A program made the position numbers and the translations under genes. The notes below the pieces were generated by a model, which did no database searches, was not told where the DNA came from, and saw only the letters and a list, made by a program, of their open reading frames with translations. From the NCBI GenBank assembly GCA_029689965.1, contig CP121450.1:620001-684000 (forward strand): a DNA stretch of 64,000 bases, written 5' to 3'. Below are positions 18,569 to 29,315 of this stretch, one piece after another. The DNA comes from Curtobacterium flaccumfaciens. Lineage in GTDB: Bacteria; Actinomycetota; Actinomycetes; Actinomycetales; Microbacteriaceae. Position 1 is the stretch's first letter; every line of letters begins with the position of its first letter.

Positions 18569-20006
18569 ATGTCGCACCACGTCCGCCCACCCCGCATCCG
18601 CCGCACGGCCGCCTGCGTCGCGGCGCTCGCCGTCGCCTTCACCCCGGTCGTCCTCGTGTCCGGCACGGTCGGCGCGGTCGCCGCGCCGGAACAGCGCCGC
18701 GCGAGCCCCACCGCCGACTTCACCGCCGGTGTGAAGTCGATCAACCACGGCCTCGGCATCGTGCGGTTGATCGGGACTGGCCCGATCGGCGGGAGCATCG
18801 GCATCACCGGTGACGGCGTCGAGACCACCTGGACGGAGTCGACTGCCTCCGGGACCTGGTCCGCCGACGTCCGGGTCCGGTCGGGCGACCGGGTCCTGCG
18901 CGTGACCTCGCAGGTCAACGGGAAGGCGATCGACGTGCACGCCTCGGTACTGATCCTCCGGCCACCGGAGATGCTCGCGATCGTGGACGGCATCGCACGG
19001 ACGATCGACCTCGACGGCACCGGGCACCCGGGGGCGCACTTCGTCATCAGGGAAGGCAGCGAGACGCTCGCCGAGGCGGACGTCGACGACGAGGGCTCGT
19101 GGTCGGCGACGCTCACCGGGCTCGCGTTCGGCGAGCACCACATCGAGGCGTGGCAGTACTTCGACGGCGAGCACAACGGCGGGGTCGACGAGGTCTACAC
19201 GCTCTCGGGTGCGGCCGTGGTCACGGCGGCCTCGGCCTCGCGCGAGACCGAGCGCATCCACCTGGCGGGCCGAGCACCCGCCGACACCACGCTGCGCTTC
19301 TCGGACGCCCAGGGACCGGTGCTCGGGGCCGACGGCGAGCCCGTGGCCGTGACGGTGCCCGCGTCCACCCGGTGGGACGTGCAGCTGCCGATCCCGGAAG
19401 CAGCGCGGTTCCACACGGTCACCGTGACGACGTCCGACGGTGACACCCCGCTCGGCGCCACCGACGCGCGGGTGACGGTGCCGCTCGCGATCACCGGTTC
19501 GGCGGAGGAACTGCCGGACGGCTCGGTGAAGCTTCTCCGGCACGGGCGAGGTCGGCGGTGTCGTCGCCCTCGAGACCGACAGCGGACAGCCCGTGGTCCG
19601 CGAGGACGGCGAGCAGATCACGACGATGATCGGTCGGTCATGGGAACTCGTCGTCGCCCGCGACGACCTGCCCGCCGATGTGGTGATCGCGCGGCAGCGC
19701 GTGGACGGGGTCGAACAGGGCGCGCTCCGGCTCGTCCTCCCGAAGCTGCCGGTGCGACCCGGACCGGACGAAGGCGTCGCCGGCGGCTCGGGCCCCGGCA
19801 TCTCGATCGGCACCCACCCCTCGGTCGCCCACGCGTCCGCCGCGCAGATCACCGCGAGCCCGTCGACGAAGCGGCTCGCCTACACCGGCGACGACCCGTC
19901 CCTGCCCCTCGGGATCGCGGGATCGCTGCTCGCCGCCGGGCTCGTCCTGCTCGCCGCGGTGCCGTTCCTCCGCTCCGTTCACCGGCGGCCGTCGCACCGA
20001 GGCTGA
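18569..20006 (+). CDS. Sortase-anchored (LAxTG) Ig-like surface protein (frameshifted)
   Basis: Signal peptide at residues 1-41 (RRTAACVAALAVAF, cleavage near GAVAAPE). The body is made of beta-sandwich-like modules with periodic Gly/Val/Thr strands (GSIGITGDGVETTWT, GSWSATLTGLAFGEHHIEAW, GRAPADTTLRFSDAQG). The C-terminus has the sorting signal LAYTG, a hydrophobic helix (GIAGSLLAAGLVLLAAVPFL) and a basic tail (RRPSHRG). LAxTG is the motif used by class E sortases of high-GC Gram-positives. An extra T in AGCTTCTCC at 19530 breaks the frame; removal gives DGSVKLSGTGEVGGVVAL. Corrected length is about 478 residues. TATAGA and GAGGAG lie upstream of the ATG. It probably displays adhesion or binding domains on the wall. 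Confidence 0.82.
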
Positions 20007-20045
20007 GGGACCGCGCACCAGGGAGTGGTGGCTATCGTGGACGCC

Positions 20046-22009
20046 ATGACCGACGTCGCAAGCACCTCCGGCATCCGTACCGATGAGCTGGACGCCACGG
20101 TCCGCCCGCAGGACGACCTCTACCGCCACGTCAACGGCTCGTGGATCGACGCGACACCGATCCCCGACGACAAGGCGCGGTACGGCTCGTTCACGGTGCT
20201 GGCCGAGGCCGCCGAGATCGCCGTGCGAGAGATCATCGAGCGCTCGCAGCGGGCGGAGCCGGGCACCGAGGAACGCAAGGTCGGCGATCTCTACACGTCG
20301 TTCATCGACGAAGAGCGGCTCGAGGCGCTCGGCACCGCCCCGATCGAGCCCCTGCTCGCCGAGATCGCGGCGATCGACTCCGCCGAGGACGTCGTCCGCA
20401 TGGTCGGGCGGTTCGAACGGCTCGGGCTCCCGAGCTTCCTGCAGCTCTTCGTCGACAACGACCCGGGCGACCCCGAGTCCTACGTCGTCTTCCTCGAGCA
20501 GTCCGGCCTCGGACTGCCCGACGAGTCGTACTACCGCGAGGACCGCTTCGCCGACATCCGCACGAAGTACCGCGAGTTCGTCGCGGCGATGTTCCCCCTC
20601 GCCGGGTTCGAGGACGGCGGCGACCGTACGGAGCACGTCATCGCGCTCGAGACCGCTCTGGCAGGGAAGCACTGGGACAACGTCACCACGCGCGACAGCC
20701 AGAAGACGTACAACAAGCTCCCGTGGGCCGAGGTCGCCGCGCTCGCCGAGGGCATCGACCTCCAGCTTCTGGTGGCAGGCGATCGACGCCCCCGTCGGCG
20801 CCTTCGAGACCGTGGTGGTCCGGGAACCGTCGTTCGTGACGGGTCTGGCGGAGCTGCTCCGCGCCGAGCCGCTGGACGTCTGGAAGGACTGGCTCCGCTG
20901 GCAGGTGATCCGGGCCTCCGCTCCGTACCTGACGAGCGCCTTCTCGGCGACCAGCTTCTCGTTCTACGGAACCGCGCTGACCGGCGCGCCGAAGCAGCGC
21001 GAGCGCTGGAAGCGCGGCGTCTCCCTGGTGGAGGGCGCGATGGGCGAGGCCGTCGGCCGCATCTACGTGCAGGAGCACTTCGACGAGACCTCGAAGGCGA
21101 CCATGGACGACCTCGTCGCGAACCTGGTCGAGGCGTACCGGCTGAGCATCACCGGACTCGACTGGATGACCGACGACACGCGTGCCCGGGCGCTCGACAA
21201 GCTCGACAAGTTCACGCCGAAGATCGGGTACCCGGTGAAGTGGCGCGACTACGCGGCGCTCGAGATCTCCGCCGACGACCTCATCGGCAACGTCCGCTCG
21301 GTCGCGAGCTTCCAGGTCGACCGCGAGCTGGGCAAGATCGGCAAGCCCATCGACCGCGACGAGTGGTTCATGACGCCGCAGACCATCAACGCCTACTACA
21401 ACCCCGGTTTCAACGAGATCGTGTTCCCGGCGGCGATCCTGCAGTTTCCGTTCTTCGACGCCGATCGTGATGCCGCGGCGAACTACGGTGCGATCGGCGC
21501 GGTCATCGGGCACGAGATCGGCCACGGGTTCGACGACCAGGGTTCCCAGTACGACGGCGACGGCCGGCTGGAGAACTGGTGGACCGAAGCCGACCGCACG
21601 GCCTTCGAGGACCGCACGAAGGCCCTCATCGCGCAGTACGACGCCCTCGTGCCGACCGAGGTCCCGGACGGTCACGTCAACGGCGCGCTGACGATCGGCG
21701 AGAACATCGGCGACCTCGGCGGGCTGTCGATCGCGTGGAAGGCGTACCTGCTGTCCCTCGACGGGCAGGAACCTCCGGTCGTCGACGGACTGACCGGTGC
21801 CGAACGCTTCTTCCTAGCTGGGCGCAGGCGTGGCGGATGGCCATCCGCCCGAGGAAGCCGCTCGACTGCTGAGCATCGATCCGCACTCGCCGACCGAGTT
21901 CCGCTGCAACCAGGTCGTGCGCAACATCGACGTCTGGTACGACACCTTCGGCGTGACCGAGCGGGACGCGATGTACCTCGACCCGGGCGAGCGCGTCTCG
22001 ATCTGGTGA
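20046..22009 (+). CDS. pepO: M13-family zinc metallopeptidase, PepO-like (three frameshifts)
   Basis: About 654 residues after correction. The zinc site is AVIGHEIGHGFDDQG (HExxH) with the downstream glutamate in TIGENIGDLGGLSIAW (ENxxDxxG). NAYYNPGFNEIVFPAAIL is the substrate-binding NAY/F motif of neprilysin-type enzymes, and the protein ends VSIW as usual (CxxW-like without Cys). There is no signal peptide or membrane helix, so it is likely cytosolic like bacterial PepO/PepM13. Breaks: an extra T at 20764 (AGCTTCTGG), a missing base at about 21815 and another at about 21853. It cleaves short peptides on the N-side of hydrophobic residues. The stop overlaps the next ATG by one base. Confidence 0.93.
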
Positions 22010-22964
22010 TGGCGGAGCCGGACGCGGCTCCCTCCTCGGAGCCGGGAGCGGCTCGCCGGTCGCGTCGACGACAGCACGCCGGCGGGCCGGACGGGCGTGC
22101 CCGTGGCCGTCACCGCGGTGGCGCCGACGAGCGCTTCGGGTCCACCCTGGAGTCGCTGGGCACGCTCGCCCGGGAGGGCGCGTCGGTGAGTGCCTCGATC
22201 ATCGACACCTCGACCGGGAAGGCGCTGCTGGCGGTGGACGACACACTCGTCCAACCGGTGGCGAGCCTGGGCGTGTGCTGCTCCTCGTCGAGGTCGCGGC
22301 GCAGCTCGAGGACGGCGGACTGCACGGCGACCGGCTGCAACGGATGGCACGGGACACCGCGACCGGTGCCGGACTCTGGCAGTTCCTGCAGGAGCCGACC
22401 ATGCAGGTGTCCGACCTGGCGACCCTGGTGGGGTCGAACGCCGACGCCTGGGCGATGAACACACTGCTGACGACGGTCGGGATCGACGCCGTCCGCGAGC
22501 GCGCGGAGTCGCTCGGGATCGAGCGCACGGCCCTCATCGACCGGGTGCGGGACCGTCGTGGCCCCGATGACGCCCCTGACTCCTCGGTGGCTCCGACGGG
22601 AGAGCTCGCGTGGCTCATGCGCGGACTGGCGCTCGGTGAGGTCGTGGACGAGGCGGTGTCCAACCGGGTGCTCGGGTGGTTGTCGCTCGCGAGCGACCTC
22701 AGCCTCGTCGCGGGGTCGTTCGGACTCGATCCGCTGGCGCACCGCGCGCTCGACCACGGGCTCCAGGTCGTGGCGGCGACCGGTTCGAGCACGGGCGTCC
22801 GCGCCGAGGCCGGGATCCTCCGCGGTCCCGGGTCGTCCGTGAGCTACGCGGTGACGGTGACGTTCGACGACGCGTCGCTGCAGCGGCGGTTGGCCGTCGT
22901 CGAAGCGCTGCGGACGATGGGCACCGAGGTGCTCGAGGCCGTGCACGAGCCGGCCGTGCGCTGA
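22009..22964 (+). CDS. Class A beta-lactamase-like serine hydrolase, degenerate motifs (frameshifted)
   Basis: The fold is suggested by the ASVSASIIDTSTGKALLAVD strands, then VQPVASLG followed in another frame by VLLLVEVAAQLEDGGLHG, which aligns with the SxxK active-site helix of class A enzymes. Later come DLATLVGSNADAWAMNTLL, at the place of the SDN loop, and AGILRGPGSSVSYAVTV, at the place of the KTG strand. As read, the Lys of SxxK falls in the damaged region (GGCGTGTGCTG at about 22268), SDN is SNA, and KTG is RGP. It may be a peptide-binding or non-lactamase hydrolase. No signal peptide is evident. Its ATG overlaps the M13 peptidase stop. Confidence 0.65.
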
Positions 22965-22975
22965 GCGCCTCCCGC

Positions 22976-23819
22976 TCAGGACACGATGCGGGTCCCGATG
23001 AGCGAACCGACCCAGTCGTCGAAGCGTTGCCGGAGCACCCGCCCGTCGATCTCCGGCCGGCCGATGCCCGCGTAGTTCGGCGCCCAGGTCTCGACGGAGG
23101 TGTCCGCCCGGGCCGCAGCGATGACGTCCCACGCGTGGACGTCCGCCACCCGGCGACGTGCGGCCGTCTCGTAGGCGCGGATGAACCGGTCGGCCGCCGT
23201 CGTGGACCCGAGCAGGACGAGGTCCTGGCGACACCAGGCGAGGTCGACGCCACGCGGGGCGGAACGGGCACCCGACCAGTCGACGATCCCGCTCAGCCGG
23301 TCGCCGGCCCACACCGTGTTCCCGCTCCAGAAGTCACCGTGGGTGAGCACACGGTCGGGCTCGAGGCTCGAGCCAGGCCTCGTGCGCGGCAGCCGCGAGA
23401 CGACCGGCGCCGCGCTCGGGCCGTCGAGCGTCGTCCGGTAGCCCGGTCGGTTCGAGCCCGTGGATCGCTGCGAGTGCGACCCCGAGTTGCTCAGCGATGG
23501 CCTCGGGGTCGAGGTCCGGGGCCGGAGGCCCTCCGGGCAGTGCCTCGGTCACGATCACCGGATGGCCGGCGGCCGTGCCGTGGGCGAGGAGTCCCGGTGC
23601 CAGGCGTCCGAGCGGGCCGAGGCGGTGGAGCACCTCGAGTTCGCGGTCGACCGCGTCGTCGGCGCGCGGAAACATCCGGACGACCGCGCGGTCCTCGCTG
23701 TCGGCGACCAGGAGCGTGCGGGCGTGCTGGCCACCGGTGAGCTCCCGCACGAGGGCCAGCGGTCGTCCGAGCAGGTCAGCGGCGGCACCGACGAGGGCCG
23801 GTGCAGTGATCGCGTCCAC
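22976..23819 (-). CDS. Aminoglycoside-phosphotransferase-family protein (frameshifted)
   Basis: APH/choline-kinase fold. The N-lobe contains ELTGGQHARTLLV and AVVRMFPRADDAVDRELEVL, and the hinge is VIVTEALPGG. In the C-lobe, in another frame, come LTHGDFWSGNTVW (the HxDxxxxN catalytic loop) and [19 protein letters not shown] (the DFG-equivalent D-W). The frame changes near 23365, between the helix AAAHEAW and LEPDRVLTHGD. The GTG at 23819 gives about 281 residues. Family members phosphorylate aminoglycosides, homoserine, choline or other small molecules; resistance cannot be inferred from this alone. It follows the DUF4232 lipoprotein gene after 47 bp. Confidence 0.83.
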
Positions 23820-23866
23820 GGCGACGAGCGTACTGCCCGGCCCGCGCCCCGCGACCGCCTCCGGCG

Positions 23867-24544
23867 TCAGTCCGCTGCCTGGCCCTCGGCCACGAGCGCC
23901 TGGACGTTCAGCACCGTCACATCGGTGGACCGGCAGGCGGTGTGGTCGCCGTCCTGCACGAACAGGGACTGCTTCGACCCGGGCGGGTAGACCCGGAAGC
24001 CATCGGGCGACACCGGGTCGCACTTGCCCGACGGGTAGTTCTCGGCGTTCGTGATCTTCAGTGGCGCGACGGCCTTCTGCCCAGCAGCGAGGGTGACGGT
24101 CGGGTGCGCGGAGCCGCGGTCCTCGGTCGCTGCGTTGCCGATCTGCGTCCCGTTCGTGTCCCCGACGAAGGACACCCCCGGCCACCCCTGCAACGTGCAG
24201 GGCTGCGAGCCGGTGTTCTGCAGCGTGAGGTGGACGTACGTGCTGCCGGCGGCTCCGCCGCTACCGGCCTCGACGCCGCCCGTGAGTGAGGACGTCGCGC
24301 AGCGGGCGGGCGAGCCCGATCCGTCCGCGGAGGATCCGCCCGCGGACGACTCGCCTGAGGACGGCGCCGGACCGGAGCCGGTGGACGAGGCCGACGACGA
24401 CGGGCCCGTGGTGCTCGGCGTCGCGGTGACCGTCCGCGTCGCCGTCGCCGAGGGGGTCTCCGTTCCACTCGACGAGCAGCCGGCGAGGAGGCCGACCGCG
24501 ACGATGCAGGTGACGACGGACGGGATGACGGAGCGACGTTGCAT
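23867..24544 (-). CDS. DUF4232-domain lipoprotein
   Basis: An intact 225-residue protein from ATG 24544. The signal MQRRSVIPSVVTCIVAVGLL ends in the lipobox LLAGC, so it should be lipidated and anchored to the outer face of the membrane. A Ser/Thr/Gly-rich linker of about 75 residues follows. The C-terminal domain (RCATSSLTGGVEAGSGGAAG, HLTLQNTGSQPCTLQGWPGV, CRSTDVTVLNV) matches DUF4232, a beta domain with conserved Cys pairs common in actinobacterial lipoproteins. Function unknown; a cell-wall binding or sensing role is often assumed. It diverges from the small acidic gene at 24650. Confidence 0.85.
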   Translation of the reverse strand: MQRRSVIPSVVTCIVAVGLLAGCSSSGTETPSATATRTVTATPSTTGPSSSASSTGSGPAPSSGESSAGGSSADGSGSPARCATSSLTGGVEAGSGGAAGSTYVHLTLQNTGSQPCTLQGWPGVSFVGDTNGTQIGNAATEDRGSAHPTVTLAAGQKAVAPLKITNAENYPSGKCDPVSPDGFRVYPPGSKQSLFVQDGDHTACRSTDVTVLNVQALVAEGQAAD

Positions 24545-24649
24545 GTCCCCACGCAACCACTGTTCCCGGGGTACAGCACTCGGACGGTACCCAGCCGTCA
24601 CGAGCACACTCGCGAGCACGAGTCAGGCTCGCGAGCAACGGAGGTCGAC

Positions 24650-24922
24650 ATGGCAGGGAAGCACGAACAGGCACGGGGCGACGAGGGCCGTGCGGACGGT
24701 GTCGAGCCGCGGGCGGGGCGTTCACGGACAGTGAGATCCCGGGGAGACGCCCGTCGGCTCGAACGAACCCGCCGGCGAGTTCGTCTCCAGCGACATCCCC
24801 GGCGAGACCCGGCCCGACGGGGACGACGGCGAGGGCGAGTACGTCGAGTCGGACATCCCCGGGAAGTGGAGCCCACTCCCGACGGTGAGGTCGGCCACTA
24901 CACCGACACCGACCGCTCCTAG
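24650..24922 (+). CDS. Small acidic protein with repeated IPGE motifs (compensating frameshifts)
   Basis: From ATG 24650, with GGAGG seven bases upstream, the product begins MAGKHEQARGDEGRADGVE and ends EVGHYTDTDRS. The middle reads in another frame as FTDSEIPGETPVGSNEPAG, then EFVSSDIPGETRPDGD and EYVESDIPG, so two base errors offset each other. The corrected protein is about 91 residues, acidic, without signal or membrane segment, and contains three (S/D)-x-I-P-G-E repeats spaced about 20 residues apart. I do not recognise a named family. It is probably disordered; the repeats could be short binding motifs. Confidence 0.5.
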   Translation: MAGKHEQARGDEGRADGVEPRAGRSRTVRSRGDARRLERTRRRVRLQRHPRRDPARRGRRRGRVRRVGHPREVEPTPDGEVGHYTDTDRS

Positions 24923-24943
24923 ATCGATCCCGGGTCCGGACAG

Positions 24944-25324
24944 CTAGTCGATGAGCTCCGCAGCCACCAGACGACGGAGCGTCTCCACGCCTGCGGGCGG
25001 GCAGCGGTCCGCGTCCGCGGAGGTGACCCACTCGACCTCGTCCACCTCGGCGGACGCGATCGGCGTGGCGGAGTCGAGCGTGCCTCCAGGTCGAACCAGG
25101 AACAGCGCCATCGCGACCATCGTGCCGGGTGCTTGCCCGTGCGCGGGCTCGGTGACCGTGCCGAAGGGCTCGACGTCGTCCGCGATCAGCCGCAGGCCGG
25201 TCTCCTCGAGCGCTTCGCGGATGACTGCCTCGACGTCGCTCTCGTGCGGTTCGGCCTTGCCGCCGGGCAGGTAGAGGACGTCGCGCGCTCGGGCGCGCAC
25301 CATGAGCACACGTCGGTCGCGCAC
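24944..25324 (-). CDS. NUDIX hydrolase downstream of hemA
   Basis: The NUDIX box is complete: [20 protein letters not shown] followed by LEETGL, matching Gx5Ex7REUxEExGU. Downstream [12 protein letters not shown] and [16 protein letters not shown] are the usual strands. The start is uncertain: no ATG or GTG precedes the first strand [12 protein letters not shown]. The GTG at 25324 is the first usual codon but would remove part of that strand; a CTG or an upstream start overlapping hemA is possible. It is about 47 bp from the hemA stop on the same strand and likely co-transcribed, although no link to heme synthesis is implied. Substrate unknown. Confidence 0.8.
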   Translation of the reverse strand: MRDRRVLMVRARARDVLYLPGGKAEPHESDVEAVIREALEETGLRLIADDVEPFGTVTEPAHGQAPGTMVAMALFLVRPGGTLDSATPIASAEVDEVEWVTSADADRCPPAGVETLRRLVAAELID

Positions 25325-25371
25325 CAGCAGCAGCGCACTGACGCGCAGGGTGACGGGGTCGGCGGGGAGGC

Positions 25372-26700
25372 TCAGCTCGCGTCCGCCTCGTCGGCACGGT
25401 CCGCGACGCTTCGCTCGGGCGCGGTGCGCTCTGCCAGCGGCACGACGGGCGAGGGCAGCTCCGCCTCGGGCTCGGGACGCACACCGAACAGGGCGTCGAG
25501 CGCCCGACGAACTCCTCCCCCGTCCAGCGCGGCCGAGTTCGCGCGCGCGCACCGAAGGGCGGTGCAGCAGGACGCCGACGAGGTGCCGGAGCGCCCGTTC
25601 GGTCTGCGCCGCGGACTCCTCGTCGCCGTCGGCACGACGCTTCGCGCGGTCGATCTCGTCGTCGAGGATGTCGAACACGTGCTTGCGGAAGGCCACGAGC
25701 GCCGGGGTCGTCGACTGCTCGAGCGCCTGGGCGCGGAAGCGGGACACGGCGTCGTCCACCATCGCGCGGGCCTCGGACTCGGCGTTCAGCTCGGCGATCG
25801 GCGCGTGGATGCTGATCGTCTCGAGGTCGAGGAGCTCGACGCCGTCGACGTCGGCGGCATCGGGGTCGACGTTGCGGGGAGACCGAGGTCGATGACGATG
25901 CGGCGGACGCCGTCGTCGAGGTCGGCCGGCTCGACGACGGGGACCTCGGTCGAGGTGCAGGTGATGACGACGTCGCTCCGGCCGATGGCCCGGCGGAGGT
26001 CGCGTGCGGCGACGAGGTCGTGCTTCGCGGCGAACCACGGTGCCCGTCCCGAGGGGGAGAACACCTGGATGTCGGCGGCACCGCGGTCGCGCAGCGCAGC
26101 GATGGTGGTCGCGGCGTAGCTGCCGGTGCCGACGAGGAGGACCCGGGTGCGGCCCCAATCGGTGACGCGGGACGACGCGAGCTCGAGGCTGAGGCGGACG
26201 AGCGAACGGCCGGCGGCGCCGATCCGGGTGCGGGTCTTCACGCCGCGGGAGGTGTGCGCTGCCTCTTGGAACAGCCGTTCGAGGGGCGAGGTGGTGGTGC
26301 CGTTCGACCGGGCGTCCTCGAGCGAGCGACGCACCTGCCCGGAGATCTCGGTCTCGCCGACGACGACGGACTCCAGGCCGCTCGAGACGGCGAAGAGGTG
26401 CTGGACGACGTCCTTCCCGCCGAGCGCCTCGACGGACCGCAGGACCTCGGCGGGATCGAGGTCGCTGGCGGTGGCGACGGCGTCGACGGTGGCCGACACG
26501 GCGGAGTCGCGGTCGTCGCCGGCGATGTCGAGGTAGGCCTCGAAGCGGTTGCACGTGGCGAGGACGACGGCCCCGTCCAGCACGTCGGAGTCCGTGACGA
26601 GACGGCTCGCGGCGGTCGGTGCGCCGATGCTCAGTCGCTCCAGGAGATCGAAGCTGGCGTTGCGGTGCGACGCCGTGAGACAGATGAGCACGTCATCCAT
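25372..26700 (-). CDS. hemA: Glutamyl-tRNA reductase (two compensating frameshifts)
   Basis: First committed step of C5 tetrapyrrole synthesis: NADPH-dependent reduction of glutamyl-tRNA(Glu) to glutamate-1-semialdehyde. The catalytic Cys is in [33 protein letters not shown] and [19 protein letters not shown] are the conserved tRNA-binding and linker segments. The Rossmann domain has [19 protein letters not shown] is missing near 25878 (CTCCCC for CTCCCCC), and a GC dinucleotide repeat near 25545 shifts the C-terminal dimerisation domain back. The C-terminal 60 residues are a divergent tail. The ATG at 26700 is divergent from hemE, with about 80 bp between them, an arrangement allowing joint control. 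Confidence 0.95.
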
Positions 26701-26780
26701 GGTAACTCGCCCCGGCGAGCTCCCTGTTCGCTCGTCGCGTGCACGGCCTCCGTCCGGACGCACGGTGGGAGAATCGTCCG

Positions 26781-27904
26781 GTGACCGACGCCCAGACCGC
26801 CGCCCTCCCCGACACGCACCCCCTCGCCTCCGGCCTGACCAGCGGTTCGCCGCTCGTCCGTGCGCTCCGGGGAGAGCGCCCGAGACGCTCCCCGTGTGGT
26901 TCATGCGCCAGGCGGGTCGGTCGTTGCCGGAGTACCGGGAGCTCCGCGTCGGCACCGCCATGCTCGACGCCTGCCTCGACCCGGTGATGGCGTCGGAGAT
27001 CACGCTGCAGCCGGTCCGTCGGCACGGGGTCGACGCCGGCATCTTCTTCAGCGACATCGTCGTGCCGATCAAGCTCGCGGGCGTCGACGTCGAGATCGTC
27101 CCCGGTCGCGGGCCGGTGCTCGGGTCCCCGATCCGCACCGCGGCCGACGTGGACGCGCTCGGCGCCCTCGACCCCGCGTCGCTCGCGCCCGTCACCGAGG
27201 CAGTGGCGCGCACCGTCGCCGAGCTCGGCAGCACGCCGCTCATCGGGTTCGCCGGTGCACCCTTCACCCTCGCCGCCTACCTCGTCGAAGGCGGCCCGTC
27301 CAAGGACCACATCCGCGCCCGCACCCTCATGCACGCCGACCCCGGGACGTGGTCGCGTCTGCTCGACTGGGCCGCGGACGTGTCCGGGACGTTCCTCCGG
27401 GCGCAGGTGCTCGCCGGCGCCTCGGCCGCGCAGCTCTTCGACTCGTGGGTCGGTTCGCTCCCGCGTGCCGACTACCTCGAGCACGTGGCGCCGCACTCCG
27501 AACGCGCGTTGTCGCACGTCGCCGACCTCGGGGTCCCGCGCATCCACTTCGGCGTCGGCAGCGGTGAGGTGCTCCGTGACATGACGACGTTCGGCGGCGA
27601 GGACGTCGCGGTGGACGGGGTCGGCGTCGACTGGCGCATCCCGCTCGACGAGGCCGTCCGCCGCGTCGGCACCGGGGTGACGGTCCAGGGCAACATCGAC
27701 CCGGCGATGCTGGCCGCACCGTGGGAGGTGCTGGAGGCCCACGTCCGGGACGTCGTCCGACGCGGCGGCGCGGCGCGGGCCCACGTCGTGAACCTGGGCC
27801 ACGGTGTCCCGCCGGAGACCGACCCGGCGGTCCTGACCCGGATCGTGTCCCTGGTCCACGAGCTCGGCGACGGGACGGACGGGACGACCGGGGCCTCGGC
27901 GTGA
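26781..27904 (+). CDS. hemE: Uroporphyrinogen decarboxylase (frameshifted)
   Basis: Decarboxylates uroporphyrinogen III to coproporphyrinogen [23 protein letters not shown] is the signature near the N-terminus (Arg pair binding propionates), [14 protein letters not shown] follows, and [20 protein letters not shown] and [13 protein letters not shown] are conserved barrel segments. A C is missing at about 26878 (GCGCCCGAG for GCGCCCCGAG); the frame after it runs to the stop at 27904. Corrected length is about 375 residues. GTG 26781 is the likely start. The stop overlaps the GTG of the following oxidase gene by four bases, so these two are coupled and form the divergent partner of hemA. Confidence 0.96.
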
Positions 27905-29217
27905 CCGACGTGGTCGTGGTCGGGGGCGGGGTCGCCGGCCTCGTCGCCGCGCGCGACCTCGCGAAGGGCGGCGCGCACGTCGTCCTCGTCGAGGGCTCCG
28001 GCGTGCTCGGCGGCATGGTCCGCCGGCACACGGTCGCCGGGCTCGACCTCGACATGGCCGCGGACTCGTTCGCCACCCGCACCGACGCGGTCGGCCGTCT
28101 GGCGATCGAGCTCGGCCTCGGCAACGAGATCACCACGCCGGATGCACGCGGTGCGTGGCTGATGACCCGGGACGGTCGGACGGCGCCGATCCCGGAGACC
28201 GGCCTGCTCGGCGTCCCGGGGAGTCCGATGGCGGCCGACGTCCTCGCGGTGATCGGACAGAAGGCGGCGCTCCGAGCGCAGATGGACGCGCTGCTGCCGT
28301 CGCTCGTCGGGTCGAAGTCGACCTCGCTCGGCGCGATGGTGCGGGCGCGGATGGGCGAGCGGGTCCTCGACGACCTGGTCGTCCCGATCGTCGCGGGCGT
28401 GCACTCGACGCACCCGGACGACCTGGACCCGGACCGTGTGGCCCCCGGGTTGCGCGCCGCCCTGCTCCGCGAGGGGTCGCTCGCCCGGGCCGTCCTCTCG
28501 CTCCGGGCCCGGGCGACGGCCGGCTCCGCCGTACAGGGGCTCCGCGGCGGCATCGTACGGCTGGTGGACGAACTCGTCGCCGACATGGAGACCTACCGGG
28601 TCGACGTCCGCCTGCGCACCCGGGCGACCGCGATCGAGGAGCACGCGGTCGAGGTCCTGCCGGCCGGCGGACAGCGCGAACGGCTGTCGGCCGAGCACGT
28701 CCTCGCCTCCACGCCGGACCCGCGCCGCACGGCCCCCGCCGCACGCACGGGGATCGAGCTCGTCACGCTCGTGGTCGACCAGCCCGAGCTCGACGCGGCT
28801 CCGCGGGGCACGGGGATGCTCGTGCACCCCGCCACCCCCGGCGTCCACGCGAAGGCGATCACACGCGCGACGGTGAAGTGGCCGTGGCTCGCCGAGGCGG
28901 CGGCGGGCAGACACGTGCTCCGACTCAGCTCCGCGACGACCGCGGCCGACGGGGCGGCCGTCGCCACGAGCCTCCAGGTCGACCCCGAGGACGCCGTCGG
29001 GACCCGCTCCACCCGCGACGCGACCGCGCTGCTCGGCGTGCCGATCGCCCCGCGCGCGGTCGTCGGCGCCGCCCGGGTCCGGTGGAACGGGCCCGACACG
29101 ACCGCAGCGGGTCTGGCGGACGGCGTCGTCGGCATCGGCGAGGCGTCGACCGGCCGAGGGCTGGCGGGGATCGTCGCATCGTCGCGCACCGCCGCTGAAC
29201 GCATCCTGGATTCCTGA
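27901..29217 (+). CDS. hemY: Coproporphyrinogen III oxidase, HemY/CgoX type
   Basis: An intact 438-residue FAD enzyme. The FAD-binding motif is [20 protein letters not shown] at residues 4-23, and the C-terminal FAD motif is [20 protein letters not shown]. The middle holds [11 protein letters not shown] and [12 protein letters not shown], typical of HemY-type oxidases. In Gram-positive bacteria with ChdC and CpfC, as here, this enzyme makes coproporphyrin III from coproporphyrinogen III (CgoX) rather than acting on protoporphyrinogen. No membrane segment is present. The GTG start overlaps hemE. The gene is free of frameshifts. Confidence 0.92.
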   Translation: MTDVVVVGGGVAGLVAARDLAKGGAHVVLVEGSGVLGGMVRRHTVAGLDLDMAADSFATRTDAVGRLAIELGLGNEITTPDARGAWLMTRDGRTAPIPETGLLGVPGSPMAADVLAVIGQKAALRAQMDALLPSLVGSKSTSLGAMVRARMGERVLDDLVVPIVAGVHSTHPDDLDPDRVAPGLRAALLREGSLARAVLSLRARATAGSAVQGLRGGIVRLVDELVADMETYRVDVRLRTRATAIEEHAVEVLPAGGQRERLSAEHVLASTPDPRRTAPAARTGIELVTLVVDQPELDAAPRGTGMLVHPATPGVHAKAITRATVKWPWLAEAAAGRHVLRLSSATTAADGAAVATSLQVDPEDAVGTRSTRDATALLGVPIAPRAVVGAARVRWNGPDTTAAGLADGVVGIGEASTGRGLAGIVASSRTAAERILDS

Positions 29218-29315
29218 ACGCGCGCCACGCTGGGGAGGGCTACTGTTGCAGGAACGCCGGACGTATTCCGTTCAGCGCATGACCACCGCACACTGACCAA
29301 ACGGAGGAATCGCAC

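Noticed and set aside
16325-19852. A 1175-codon open frame on the minus strand
   Set aside because: Only the uracil permease portion is a real product; the rest is the shadow of the surface protein and other genes.
22976-23819. Aminoglycoside resistance gene
   Set aside because: The family match is to a broad kinase fold; nothing in sequence or neighbours points to antibiotic substrates.
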